In this document: one piece after another, positions 29,151 through 37,055 of the stretch | Layout: the number at the start of each line of letters is the position of its first letter | Numbering within the stretch: the first letter of the stretch is position 1 | Source: Traorella massiliensis | GTDB lineage: Bacteria > Bacillota_I > Bacilli_A > Erysipelotrichales > Erysipelotrichaceae | Reading direction: 5' to 3' | Length of the DNA: 64,000 bases | Assembly: GCF_900104665.1 (NCBI RefSeq) | Contig: NZ_LT629969.1 | Coordinates: forward strand, 839,716 to 903,715 | Translations under genes and position numbers: made by a program | The notes under the pieces: model-generated | Database searches by the model: none | What the model was told of the DNA's origin: nothing | Seen by the model: only the letters and a program-made list of their open reading frames with translations

Positions 29151-29795
29151 ATGAAAAAAGGTGACCCAATCGAATATACAGATGAGCATCAGAGTGGTAA
29201 AGAAATTTTTAATGAAGTTTTTATGATGCAGTATACAAGTAAAAAAGCTAAATATGAATGGAATATGTTTTTATATGTACAACTGCTGTTCCTTCTCATA
29301 GCAATGATCCTGAATTATTTCTTTACGTCTTATATGCCTTATATTCTTACAGTAACGATCGTTTTGTTTATCATCTGTTACTATTTGAACACGAAAAAAA
29401 GAAGAGAGATGTTAGTACAGGGGAAAATCAAAAAAGTTCGTCTAACGAATGCTCAGCGCGGTGTTGATGGCTTTATGACGATCAAACCGGCAACGGCTTA
29501 TGAGATCATGAAAGAAGATTGTCTGATTATTGAAGTTAGTGTTCCGGAATATTATGATGAAATGCATGTGGTTGGAGCTGTATCGATTCCTTTAGAGGTT
29601 CTTTCAGAAAAGATCGATGAGATGAACTTAGATCCGAATAAGACGATTCTTGTATACGGCAGAGCAGAAGAAAAAAGTAAGCAGGGTGCACAGCTGTTAG
29701 TGGATAAAGGATTTAAAGATGTATATGAATTTGGTTCAATTATGGATTGGCCATTTGATGTTGTTTTACAGGAAGAAAATGAGACAAGTCTTTGA
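29151..29795 (+). CDS. Membrane protein with inactive rhodanese-like domain
   Basis: 214 residues. Two hydrophobic helices lie at about 40-80, followed by a basic stretch and a C-terminal rhodanese fold (about 105-205). The active-site loop reads LVYGRAEEKSKQGAQLL, where catalytic rhodaneses have Cys (VYCRSG). The cysteine is Gly, so sulfur transfer is unlikely and a binding or regulatory role is more plausible. It starts two bases after the sortase stop. Confidence 0.78.
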   Translation: MKKGDPIEYTDEHQSGKEIFNEVFMMQYTSKKAKYEWNMFLYVQLLFLLIAMILNYFFTSYMPYILTVTIVLFIICYYLNTKKRREMLVQGKIKKVRLTNAQRGVDGFMTIKPATAYEIMKEDCLIIEVSVPEYYDEMHVVGAVSIPLEVLSEKIDEMNLDPNKTILVYGRAEEKSKQGAQLLVDKGFKDVYEFGSIMDWPFDVVLQEENETSL

Positions 29796-29810
29796 TGATT
29801 TGTCTTTTTA
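29782..29810 (+). terminator. Terminator after the sortase-rhodanese operon
   Basis: AGACAAGTC (29782-29790)/GATTTGTCT (29797-29805) with one G-T pair, then T-run. The stem contains the last codons of the gene. Confidence 0.8.
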
Positions 29811-29824
29811 TTTACTGCTTTTGA

Positions 29825-29854
29825 TTGACGATTAATTGGACAGACAGCTATAAT
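29825..29854 (+). promoter_or_regulatory. Promoter cut off from its gene by the IS insertion
   Basis: TTGACG (29825-29830), 18-base spacer, TATAAT (29849-29854). It points rightward into the IS. With the IS and one target repeat removed, the next downstream coding sequence is the uORF/membrane protein gene at 31662-32539. Confidence 0.75.
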
Positions 29855-29897
29855 AAAGTTGTAGATATCATAGAAATGAATGTTTTATATTTAAATC

Positions 29898-29902
29898 ATT
29901 TT
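29898..29902. repeat. Target-site duplication, left (IS copy 1)
   Basis: ATTTT immediately left of the IS, matched by ATTTT at 31640-31644. Confidence 0.65.
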
Positions 29903-31639
29903 GAGTAAGGACGAAAAGTAGTACTTAATCGAAAAGAAAAAGAAGAGATTTTAAATAAAAAAGTTAAATAAAAAAAATGAGCGCACTAAAAACAAGTGAA
30001 CAAATGAAATAAAATAAATTTAGCGAAAATCAGGTTTCATTTTTAATCCAAGCATCAAGATGAATATTGATGGCGGCAAAGATTGAAAAGAAAGCTGCTT
30101 TGGAGTCTTCACGAATTCTCATCTGATGAAGATGATAGTCATTGAGAATTCTATTATTGATTCTCTCAGTACAAGTTCTATTTTTGTATAGTTCTTTCCA
30201 TTTATCTGTTTTGTAAGGAACAGGGCCAAAAAGACGCATATCAAGCGAATCGTTAATGTAAACAGTTCTACCATATGGAGAAGGAGAACATGTATCTGCA
30301 TGTGGACAAGAATCAATCAATCCCATTTTTAGAGGACAACGGAATTTTCTTCTTTGCCTTTGATAGTCGTAGCCACAGTGATACATTTCAACACCACAAT
30401 CACAAATTGGTTTGCCGTTTTCACTAATAGAATCAAAGTGTTTATAAATATTTTTACCCAATTTACGTTGATTGAAATCAATGATTGGGATAATATTATG
30501 GTGACGCAGAAATTGGTAAACGGCAGAAGAATCGCTTGCGGAATCGAAACACATGAATTTTGGAGAGAGTTCAGGGTTAATATCAAGGAAACGAGCGGTA
30601 GAGGAAATGGAAGACAGAGCATCATGACGAGAAGCTTTCTCTAAATCGATAAAGACGGGAAGGTCAGTATGGATTAGAGGGTTATGATAAGAAATGTTAT
30701 AGAGAGTATAACCGAAGTAATACATTCCAAGATCACTGTCCCAGCCAAAATCTGCGTTTTTAGCGCTATAACGATGAGTGTTTAAAATATTGTCATCTTT
30801 AATGATTTGATGACCAAAAGGAGAAGCATGAATATGAAAAGCAGAACCATCACCAGAAAAGACAAGATTGTAGGAATCAATAAAGCCCATGTCATGAGAA
30901 GGAATGACAGCAATAGCGTTAAAAAGTAATTGAAGAGTATAAATCATACGATCACGGTCAAAAACAGAACCATCATGAGTGTAATTATCGAAAAGAGAAT
31001 AAGTATCATCATTAGAGAAGTTCATTAATTTTTCACCTTTCTTAGGTTTAGAAGAATTAGATTTATTCGTAAAAAGGCCTTTAGGAAGAAGATCGTTATG
31101 GTGAGAAAAAGAATGAGTGATACGGTTAATGAAATCGTAATGAGAAGAATGGTTAGGAACATTCCAAGAACCGATAAGATATTGAAGAAGCCTATCGTGA
31201 TGAACTTCATAACACCAATTTTTAAGAGAAGTAAAACCAAGATGAAGCATCAAAACGACAGAACGCAAATAGATAGCAGGATCGTTAGCGGGACGACCCA
31301 AAGGAGAATATAAAGGAAAGATGATATCGGCGACAAGGTCGACATCAAGTTTAGACAACTTATGAATAGCAGACTTAAAATTAGGAGAAGAAAGTCTGAA
31401 AAGATCAGAAGTTGAAAGAGAAGACTTTTCTGTCTTAAGAAATTCTTTGTAATCTTGAGACGAAGAGAAATAAATTAACATTGAAGATCACCACCTACTT
31501 ACTACAGAAAGGCGAGCAAAGCGAGCCCGCAACGAGGGCGATTTGTCAAGCAAAAAGTGAAAAAAGTTGGGGGGATTTCAAAAAAACGGCAATTAAAAAA
31601 GAGCGTAAACAAGCCGTTAAAATGTTTTCGACCACGCTC
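29903..31639 (-). mobile_element. IS element with DDE transposase, copy 1
   Basis: 1737 bp, with borders defined by the extent of near-identity to the copy at 39823-41559. The ends form an imperfect inverted repeat: GAGTAAGGACGAAAA at the left, and GAGCGTGGTCGAAAA read inward from the right (11 of 15 match). It is flanked by ATTTT on both sides, a five-base target duplication. It carries one transposase on the minus strand. Confidence 0.9.
30030..31481 (-). CDS. DDE transposase (copy 1)
   Basis: 483 residues. The N-terminal part (about 45-115) resembles the helical domain of IS5/IS1182-type transposases (RPANDPAIYLRSVVLMLHLGF). The catalytic part contains FSGDGSAFHIH and FDSASDSSAVYQFLRHHNIIPIIDFN, which look like DDE acidic positions, and ends with a zinc-like cluster of Cys and His near CDCGVEMYHCGYDYQ. 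The exact IS family is not certain. The protein is the same as that of the second copy 9920 bases to the right. Confidence 0.88.
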   Translation of the reverse strand: MLIYFSSSQDYKEFLKTEKSSLSTSDLFRLSSPNFKSAIHKLSKLDVDLVADIIFPLYSPLGRPANDPAIYLRSVVLMLHLGFTSLKNWCYEVHHDRLLQYLIGSWNVPNHSSHYDFINRITHSFSHHNDLLPKGLFTNKSNSSKPKKGEKLMNFSNDDTYSLFDNYTHDGSVFDRDRMIYTLQLLFNAIAVIPSHDMGFIDSYNLVFSGDGSAFHIHASPFGHQIIKDDNILNTHRYSAKNADFGWDSDLGMYYFGYTLYNISYHNPLIHTDLPVFIDLEKASRHDALSSISSTARFLDINPELSPKFMCFDSASDSSAVYQFLRHHNIIPIIDFNQRKLGKNIYKHFDSISENGKPICDCGVEMYHCGYDYQRQRRKFRCPLKMGLIDSCPHADTCSPSPYGRTVYINDSLDMRLFGPVPYKTDKWKELYKNRTCTERINNRILNDYHLHQMRIREDSKAAFFSIFAAINIHLDAWIKNET

Positions 31640-31644
31640 ATTTT
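31640..31644. repeat. Target-site duplication, right (IS copy 1)
   Basis: ATTTT immediately right of the IS, matching 29898-29902. Confidence 0.65.
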
Positions 31645-31661
31645 GAAAGGGGAGAATTGTC

Positions 31662-31700
31662 ATGAAAAAAAGAATAATAAATAGAGGAAATCGCTTATGA
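31662..31700 (+). CDS. Short upstream ORF coupled to the next gene
   Basis: 12 codons (MKKRIINRGNRL) behind a strong AAAGGGGAG ribosome site. Its TGA at 31698-31700 overlaps the ATG of the following gene (31697-31699), the classic arrangement for translational coupling. Four basic residues. No known leader peptide is recognised. Confidence 0.5.
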   Translation: MKKRIINRGNRL

Positions 31701-32539
31701 CATTCATTGAGAAATATTTGTTTCGTTTTCTCTTGCTGCTGACAGCAGCTTGGATAGCAGCTTTGGTATATGGGGTGTTAGCGATCTTTCAAAGAAGACT
31801 ATGGAATAAAAATAAGATATTTGGTTGCGTTTTTCCTTTGTTGAGTTTATTTCTTTTTCTATATGCCATATACGATGGAATCGTGAATAGGTATCTGAAT
31901 CCTTTTTATTTTTATTCTAGTTCGCTGCTTGTTATCGTAATAGCTGTTTCAACTTTTATAAAGAGAAGTCCTTCAAAGAAAACAAAGATCATGGGTGCTG
32001 TTGCTTTCAGTTTGTTTATATGGCTATTTTTTGATCATATTAATATCATTACTTATAATGTAGATATAGAAGATGTTCAAAACCAGTATGCCTTGCAATT
32101 TGATGCTGAAGTATGTTCTGTTGATGATCATTTTTCATTAACAAATTTTGATCCGGATGTTATTTATTGTAGGGGTGCTCTTTCTAATGAAAATCTTTAT
32201 GGAATAAATATTTATATTTCTGAAAATGATCATTTTGTAAAGGAAAATATATTATGGGAACTATTGGTCTTAAAAAGAGAAGAAAAGCCGCTCACTTATG
32301 ATGAATGGGAACAAGATAAGATCCTTTTTCAAGTTTATCAATATGAAGAGCCTACTGGATTAGAAGATGAATATATTCCTTATTATCGAATCGTTTTCTC
32401 GTATCAGGAAAGGATATATGAAGTGTATCTTCATAAAGATTCAGAAAATTTTACTGTAGGGGATCGTGCTCATCCTCAGATTTCATCAAAAGATCAGGAA
32501 GATATTTTAAATTGTATGAAACAATTACTTTCTAAATAA
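31697..32539 (+). CDS. Membrane protein of unknown function
   Basis: 280 residues. Four hydrophobic helices lie in the first 115 residues (starting near 8, 42, 70 and 97), followed by a roughly 160-residue soluble, probably extracytoplasmic domain rich in acidic and aromatic residues. No family is recognised. The RBS AGAGGAAA lies inside the upstream ORF. The likely native promoter (29825-29854) is now separated from it by 1.7 kb of IS, so expression may be reduced or changed. Confidence 0.75.
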   Translation: MTFIEKYLFRFLLLLTAAWIAALVYGVLAIFQRRLWNKNKIFGCVFPLLSLFLFLYAIYDGIVNRYLNPFYFYSSSLLVIVIAVSTFIKRSPSKKTKIMGAVAFSLFIWLFFDHINIITYNVDIEDVQNQYALQFDAEVCSVDDHFSLTNFDPDVIYCRGALSNENLYGINIYISENDHFVKENILWELLVLKREEKPLTYDEWEQDKILFQVYQYEEPTGLEDEYIPYYRIVFSYQERIYEVYLHKDSENFTVGDRAHPQISSKDQEDILNCMKQLLSK

Positions 32540-32542
32540 AAA

Positions 32543-32570
32543 GGACAAATCTTTATGATTTGTCCAATTT
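32543..32570. terminator. Bidirectional terminator between convergent genes
   Basis: GGACAAATC (32543-32551)/GATTTGTCC (32557-32565), five-base loop. T-rich on the plus side and TTTTT on the minus side (plus A-run 32538-32542), serving both the membrane protein gene and the cold-shock gene. Confidence 0.88.
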
Positions 32571-32579
32571 TCTGTCAAA

Positions 32580-32780
32580 CTAGATGACTGTTACGTTACT
32601 AGCCTGTGGTCCACGTTCTTTTTCAACAACTTCATAACTGACTGTTTGACCTTCTTCTAAAGTCTTGAAACCTTCAGAATTGATAGCTGAGAAATGAACA
32701 AAAATGTCTTTGCCTGTTTCGTCTGTGATAAATCCATAGCCTTTTTCAGCATTGAACCATTTTACTTTTCCAGTTTTCAT
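32580..32780 (-). CDS. Cold-shock protein (CspA family)
   Basis: 66 residues, a single OB-fold. RNP1 is KGYGFI and RNP2 is DIFVHF. It binds single-stranded RNA and DNA and melts RNA structure at low temperature. The ribosome site AAGGAGGT is strong. The promoter lies far upstream, giving a leader of about 110 bases, the usual arrangement for thermoregulated csp messages. Confidence 0.97.
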   Translation of the reverse strand: MKTGKVKWFNAEKGYGFITDETGKDIFVHFSAINSEGFKTLEEGQTVSYEVVEKERGPQASNVTVI

Positions 32781-32898
32781 AGTTGTACCTCCTTATCCGA
32801 ACAAGAAGCACACTCAAGAATTAAATTGTTATTATTGAGTTCATACCTTTACTGCTAGCTTTTTGATAACGTAAAAAATATTGCTTTTATTCAATTTC

Positions 32899-32927
32899 AT
32901 TATGACAGTTGTCTAATCACTTGTCAA
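32899..32927 (-). promoter_or_regulatory. Promoter of the cold-shock gene
   Basis: Minus strand TTGACA (plus 32922-32927), 17-base spacer, CATAAT (plus 32899-32904). The predicted 5' leader runs about 110 bases to the ATG at 32780. Confidence 0.8.
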
Positions 32928-32970
32928 TTGTTTTCTTATATTGTGAAAAAATGTGATTTGTTCGGATGAC

Positions 32971-32999
32971 TTGAAATCATGATGAAAGAAACATACAAT
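32971..32999 (+). promoter_or_regulatory. Promoter of the CBS-domain gene
   Basis: TTGAAA (32971-32976), 17-base spacer, TACAAT (32994-32999), ending 24 bases before the ATG at 33024. Confidence 0.7.
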
Positions 33000-33023
33000 A
33001 TAGCTGTCAACAAGGAGGTTCTT

Positions 33024-33440
33024 ATGAACGTTGCGTTTTTTTTGAGACCTAAATTCCAGGTCGTTTATATGTATGAAAATGACAGTATCCGGGCAGGACT
33101 TGAAAAGATGAAGTATTATGGCTATACTTCGATTCCGGTGATCAATGAAAAAAATGAATATGTAGGTACGGTATCTGAGGGTGATTTTTTATGGTATCTG
33201 GTCGATGAAAATGATGATCAGCTGCATAAGACAAATATGAAAAGTGTTGAGGATACGAAGATCAAGGATATTTTAAGGGCGGATAAGAATCCGAGCATTC
33301 GTATTACAGTAGGTATTGAGGAACTTTTGACTCGGGCGATGCGACAGAATTTTGTTCCTGTAGTGGATGATTCAAATGTATTTATTGGAATCGTTACAAG
33401 AAAGGCAATCATTGAATATTTAGTGAATAAGCACGATTGA
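33024..33440 (+). CDS. CBS-pair domain protein
   Basis: 138 residues from ATG 33024, which has a full AAGGAGGT ribosome site; an earlier in-frame ATG at 32979 overlaps the promoter. The protein is essentially two CBS motifs: YGYTSIPVINEKNEYVGTVSEGDFL and RQNFVPVVDDSNVFIGIVTRKAIIEYL. Such pairs bind adenosine nucleotides and sense energy state. With no effector domain attached, its partner is unknown. It resembles the stand-alone CbpA/CbpB proteins of Firmicutes. Confidence 0.85.
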   Translation: MNVAFFLRPKFQVVYMYENDSIRAGLEKMKYYGYTSIPVINEKNEYVGTVSEGDFLWYLVDENDDQLHKTNMKSVEDTKIKDILRADKNPSIRITVGIEELLTRAMRQNFVPVVDDSNVFIGIVTRKAIIEYLVNKHD

Positions 33441-33471
33441 AAAGAAGCTTTTTTTTGATTATAATAGTTTC

Positions 33472-33972
33472 ATGATTCGTAAAACTGTAAGAAATGATAT
33501 TGATGAATTAATAAGGATCATTGATCAGGCCAAAGCTTATTTAAAAGAGCAGGGAATCGATCAATGGCAGGATGGTTATCCAAATAAAGAAGTGCTTTTG
33601 GAAGACATCAAGCAAGGCTATAGCTATGTCTTAGAGGAGGGGCATATCATAGGCACGATGAGCTTTAAGGTTGCAGATGATCCTGATTATGCAAGAATTG
33701 ATGGCAAATGGCTGTGTGAGGGTTCTTATGGAGTCATCCACCGCATTGTAATCGATGATAAGTATAAAGGTGAGGGAAGAGCTAAAGAGCTCTTAGAATA
33801 TGCGATAAAAGGCTGTAGAGAAAGTCATGCGATAAGTCTTCGTATTGATACGCATCAGGATAATCGTTCGATGAGAAGATTTCTTGAGAAAAATGGTTTT
33901 ATTGAATGTGGAACGATTTATATTGGTGGTGTGTCACCAAGGATTGCTTATGAAAGGTGTTTAGAGTACTAA
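33472..33972 (+). CDS. GNAT-family N-acetyltransferase
   Basis: 166 residues. The acetyl-CoA motif A is VIDDKYKGEGRAKELLEYA (R/Q-x-x-G-x-G/A variant), and the C-terminal half contains NRSMRRFLEKNGFIECG, typical of GNAT enzymes. The substrate is unknown. The start ATG lies at 33472, 31 bases after the CBS gene, with no strong ribosome site visible. A small terminator overlaps its stop. Confidence 0.85.
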   Translation: MIRKTVRNDIDELIRIIDQAKAYLKEQGIDQWQDGYPNKEVLLEDIKQGYSYVLEEGHIIGTMSFKVADDPDYARIDGKWLCEGSYGVIHRIVIDDKYKGEGRAKELLEYAIKGCRESHAISLRIDTHQDNRSMRRFLEKNGFIECGTIYIGGVSPRIAYERCLEY

Positions 33973-33984
33973 AGGTACTCTTTT
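33964..33984 (+). terminator. Terminator overlapping the acetyltransferase stop
   Basis: GAGTAC (33964-33969)/GTACTC (33975-33980) stem, five-base loop, then TTTT. Confidence 0.6.
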
Positions 33985-34082
33985 ATAGTGGTTTCTTTGT
34001 GAAATATCATGAATTATCGTGAACAATGTATAGGTATTTGTAGAAGAATATGGTAAAATATTGTAGGTAGATGGAGGAAATT

Positions 34083-35624
34083 ATGGCAGATAAGATTATT
34101 GTTTTGGATTTTGGCTCACAGTATAACCAGCTGATTGCAAGACGTATTCGTGAGTTTGGGGTTTATAGTGAATTACATCCACATACGTTGACTTTGGAAC
34201 AGATCAAGAGTTTCGAAGATGTAAAGGGTATCGTGTTTAGTGGGGGACCAAATAGTGTATATGAGAAGGATGCATTTATGTGTGATCCAGCTATTTTTGA
34301 TAGCGGAATTCCTATTTTAGGAATTTGTTATGGAATGCAGATGACGCATTATATGAATGGCGGGCATGTAAAGGCTTGTGAAGCAAAGGAATATGGAAGA
34401 TGTGAGATTACGATTGATACGGATTCTTTGATTTTCAAGGGCTTGCCTAAGAAACAGACGGTATGGATGAGTCATGGTGATCAGGTAGATAAGCTTGCAG
34501 ATGGATTTGTAAAGGATGCTTCGAGTGATACTTGTTATTATGCTGCGACAAGCAATGAACAGAAGAAGATCTATACGTTGCAGTTTCATCCGGAGGTACG
34601 TCATTCAGAGTTTGGAAATGATATCTTGAGAAATTTCGTATTTGAAGTCTGCCATGCAAAGAATAATTGGTCGATGAGTTCATTTATCGAGATGCAGATT
34701 GCAAAGATTCGAGAACAAGTAGGCAATGATAAGGTGCTTTTAGGATTATCCGGTGGTGTCGATTCTTCAGTAGTTGCTGCTTTGTTACATAAGGCAATTG
34801 GTAATCAGCTGTATTGTATGTTTATCGATCATGGTCTTTTAAGAAAAGGTGAAGCGGATAGCGTCATGGAAGTATTTGGACGTGAAATGAACCTGAATCT
34901 TGTGAAGATTGATGCGAAAGATCGTTTCTTATCAAAATTAAAGGGTGTCAGTGATCCTGAACAAAAGCGTAAGATCATTGGAAATGAGTTTGTGTATACT
35001 TTTGATGAAGAAGTGAAGAAGCTTGTTGAAGGGGAAGATATTAAGTGGCTGGCTCAGGGTACTTTATATACGGATGTGATCGAGTCAGGGACAAAAACAG
35101 CTCAGACCATTAAATCACATCATAATGTTGGTGGCCTTCCAAAGGACATGCAGTTTCAGTTGATCGAACCTCTAAATACTTTATTTAAGGACGAAGTAAG
35201 AGCGCTAGGAAGCGAATTAGGGCTTCCAGATGAAATGGTATGGAGACAGCCTTTCCCAGGTCCAGGGCTTGGTATCCGCATCATTGGAGAGATTACAGAA
35301 GAAAAGCTGATGATGGTAAGAGAATCTGATGCTATTCTAAGAGAAGAAATCAAGAAAGCCGGATTAGATCGTGAGATCTGGCAGTATTTTACAGCACTTA
35401 CAAATATGAAGTCAGTAGGTGTCATGGGAGATCAGCGTACCTATGCTTATGCTGTAGCGATTCGTGCAGTAACATCGATTGATGGTATGACAGCGGACTG
35501 GGCAAGAATCCCATATGATGTCTTAACGATCGTATCAAATCGTATCGTAAATGAAGTTCCTCATGTGAATCGAGTAATGTTAGATATTACATCGAAGCCT
35601 CCTGGAACGATAGAGTTCGAGTAG
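34083..35624 (+). CDS. guaA: GMP synthase (glutamine-hydrolysing)
   Basis: 513 residues from ATG 34083, which has GGAGG at 34073-34077; the ATG at 34071 overlaps that site. The N-terminal class I amidotransferase has the nucleophile Cys in GICYGMQ and His/Glu in QFHPEVRH. The PP-loop is [13 protein letters not shown]. The C-terminal dimerisation domain ends PGTIEFE, and these last codons form an 11-bp integration-site core. It makes GMP from XMP. No riboswitch is seen upstream. Confidence 0.98.
   Translation: MADKIIVLDFGSQYNQLIARRIREFGVYSELHPHTLTLEQIKSFEDVKGIVFSGGPNSVYEKDAFMCDPAIFDSGIPILGICYGMQMTHYMNGGHVKACEAKEYGRCEITIDTDSLIFKGLPKKQTVWMSHGDQVDKLADGFVKDASSDTCYYAATSNEQKKIYTLQFHPEVRHSEFGNDILRNFVFEVCHAKNNWSMSSFIEMQIAKIREQVGNDKVLLGLSGGVDSSVVAALLHKAIGNQLYCMFIDHGLLRKGEADSVMEVFGREMNLNLVKIDAKDRFLSKLKGVSDPEQKRKIIGNEFVYTFDEEVKKLVEGEDIKWLAQGTLYTDVIESGTKTAQTIKSHHNVGGLPKDMQFQLIEPLNTLFKDEVRALGSELGLPDEMVWRQPFPGPGLGIRIIGEITEEKLMMVRESDAILREEIKKAGLDREIWQYFTALTNMKSVGVMGDQRTYAYAVAIRAVTSIDGMTADWARIPYDVLTIVSNRIVNEVPHVNRVMLDITSKPPGTIEFE
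35613..35623. repeat. Putative attachment core in the guaA 3' end
   Basis: GAGTTCGAGTA covers the last three sense codons and part of the stop. Near-identical 11-mers occur at 38878-38888 and 53056-53066. The guaA 3' end is an established integration hotspot for genomic islands. Confidence 0.7.
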
Positions 35625-35720
35625 TATATTTTGTTGTTTTGCAACCATCGATAGCGTGTTTTTCGTAAATTCCGTTATCGTGGGAAGAATGACTAGAGAA
35701 TAAAAAATACACAAAAAATT

Positions 35721-35757
35721 AGACCTTAGGGGCGTAAGCCTTTAAGGTCTTTTTTTG
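35721..35757 (+). terminator. Terminator downstream of guaA
   Basis: AGACCTTA (35721-35728)/TAAGGTCT (35743-35750) with inner pairs, then seven T. Confidence 0.9.
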
Positions 35758-36010
35758 CGAAAAACAATATGAAATCTGTCAGAAACCTTGTAAAATCAAT
35801 ACTTTTACGACTCCTGTAACGAAATCTGGTTACGGAATACAGGAAAAAATCCCGGTGTGACAGTCGTGTCAGAAGGCGTTACAAAAGTTGGGGGACGTTA
35901 ATGAGATTTGCAAAAAAGACGCTAACGGGATTTTTGAAATAACATCAAAAAACGTTAGAAACGCCTTTAAATAGGGTGTTTTTTAAATATTCTTAGAATA
36001 GTGCATAAAT
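35758..36010. other. Gene-free junction DNA
   Basis: No open frame is convincing. Short imperfect inverted repeats are visible (GTAAC-GAAATCTG-GTTAC near 35816). AAAAGTTGGGGG near 35885 also occurs in the right end of the IS copies (near 31563 and 41483), so part of this may be an old IS end. Evidence is weak. Confidence 0.35.
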
Positions 36011-36208
36011 CTAGGTGTTTTGTTCAATGATGGTGTCATTTGTTTCAGGTGAAATAATAGGCTCCTTTTGTAATACAATACTTTTGTCATCGTAAGTTGC
36101 CTTGAAATTATAATTACTATCAATTACTTTATTTGCTAATTCATAAAGTAAATATAATCCGAATGCAACAAGTACGCGGTTTGTTCTATCTTTTATAATA
36201 TCATTCAT
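36011..36208 (-). CDS. Small membrane-associated protein, unknown
   Basis: 65 residues with one hydrophobic segment (about 11-28, RVLVAFGLYLLYELANKVI) and a polar C-terminal tail. It starts 13 bases after the PIN-domain gene on the same strand, so it is probably its operon partner. No family is recognised. Confidence 0.6.
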   Translation of the reverse strand: MNDIIKDRTNRVLVAFGLYLLYELANKVIDSNYNFKATYDDKSIVLQKEPIISPETNDTIIEQNT

Positions 36209-36220
36209 AATGAGTCCTTT

Positions 36221-36916
36221 CTACGCAAAACTCTTACCGAATTTTACGATTTTTTTCCAATTACACAAAATACAAGCTCCTAATCCACCTACTGTAATGC
36301 CAATAGGTAAGCCATAGGATTCAATAAATGTTTTATCACGGGGTATTTCTTTAACAGCTTCTTTTTCAATGATTCTATCTTTGTAGATGATTTCTGGTTG
36401 TTCTTTGGTAGGTTTAGATTTAACACAATCACACATGTTCATATCACCATTTGCTCCAATGTAACAAACACTGACTTTGTTTCCGTAAAATGATTCTATA
36501 TCATTAAATTTATATGCATCCGAAGTAAGTCTTTGATCATTAGATATAAGTAGTTGTGGTATGTTTCTTCTTTTCTCTAAAATTACAGTTAAGATTTTAG
36601 GGTCAGCGAAGTTCTCTCCATTACTAGCGTCATTATTAAGGCGTTCAACTTTAAAAATATCATTGTTTGTTTTAACCAAATTCAAAGCTTCTATTGCACT
36701 AGTTTGTTTGTACTCATCAGACGATAATTGATGTTTTGCTAGTTCAGCCATTACACAATCAGGAATTTGTATTTTCTTATTAGATTCGAGAAGAACTGGA
36801 CGAACATTTTTAATGAAAAGTTCGAATCTTTGGATATACATCATCGTGCACGTATCAATCCATATTATTTGATTGTTTTGGATTTGTTTTGTAATGTAAT
36901 CTAGGTTTGTTGTCAT
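36221..36916 (-). CDS. Membrane-anchored PIN-domain protein
   Basis: 231 residues. Residues about 1-150 look like a PIN ribonuclease fold: WIDTCTMM (first Asp), CVMAELAKH (Glu), ENFADPKIL (Asp) and LLISNDQRLTSDA (Asp) give the four acidic positions in the right order. A charged linker leads to one hydrophobic helix (about 204-222, YGLPIGITVGGLGACILC) close to the C-terminus, so the nuclease would face the cytoplasm while tethered to the membrane. PIN domains are typical toxin RNases, but no small antitoxin gene precedes it. A large HTH protein is encoded divergently. Nuclease call is inference from motif order. Confidence 0.68.
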   Translation of the reverse strand: MTTNLDYITKQIQNNQIIWIDTCTMMYIQRFELFIKNVRPVLLESNKKIQIPDCVMAELAKHQLSSDEYKQTSAIEALNLVKTNNDIFKVERLNNDASNGENFADPKILTVILEKRRNIPQLLISNDQRLTSDAYKFNDIESFYGNKVSVCYIGANGDMNMCDCVKSKPTKEQPEIIYKDRIIEKEAVKEIPRDKTFIESYGLPIGITVGGLGACILCNWKKIVKFGKSFA

Positions 36917-36975
36917 ATTGATTACCTACCTTTCTGTTTTACATTTAGATTGTATAACAAATTCTTATTTGATAA

Positions 36976-37010
36976 AATTAAAGTGGGATAGAAAATATCC
37001 CACTTTAATT
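36976..37010. repeat. 15-bp perfect hairpin between divergent genes
   Basis: AATTAAAGTGGGATA (36976-36990), loop GAAAA, TATCCCACTTTAATT (36996-37010), followed by T on the plus strand and by TTTT on the minus strand. It sits between the PIN gene and the divergent HTH gene. Confidence 0.85.
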
Positions 37011-37055
37011 TTTGAGTCTATTTAAATGTGATATTCTGACTGCGAGGTGATTTAA

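Noticed and set aside
30119-31313. Several frames of 65-98 codons within the IS, on both strands
   Set aside because: They are shadows of the transposase and repeat exactly in the second copy (40039-41233).
31481-31684. A 67-codon frame over the right IS end
   Set aside because: It runs through the IS terminal region and out of the element, with no ribosome site; the 12-codon uORF at 31662 in another frame has the ribosome signal.
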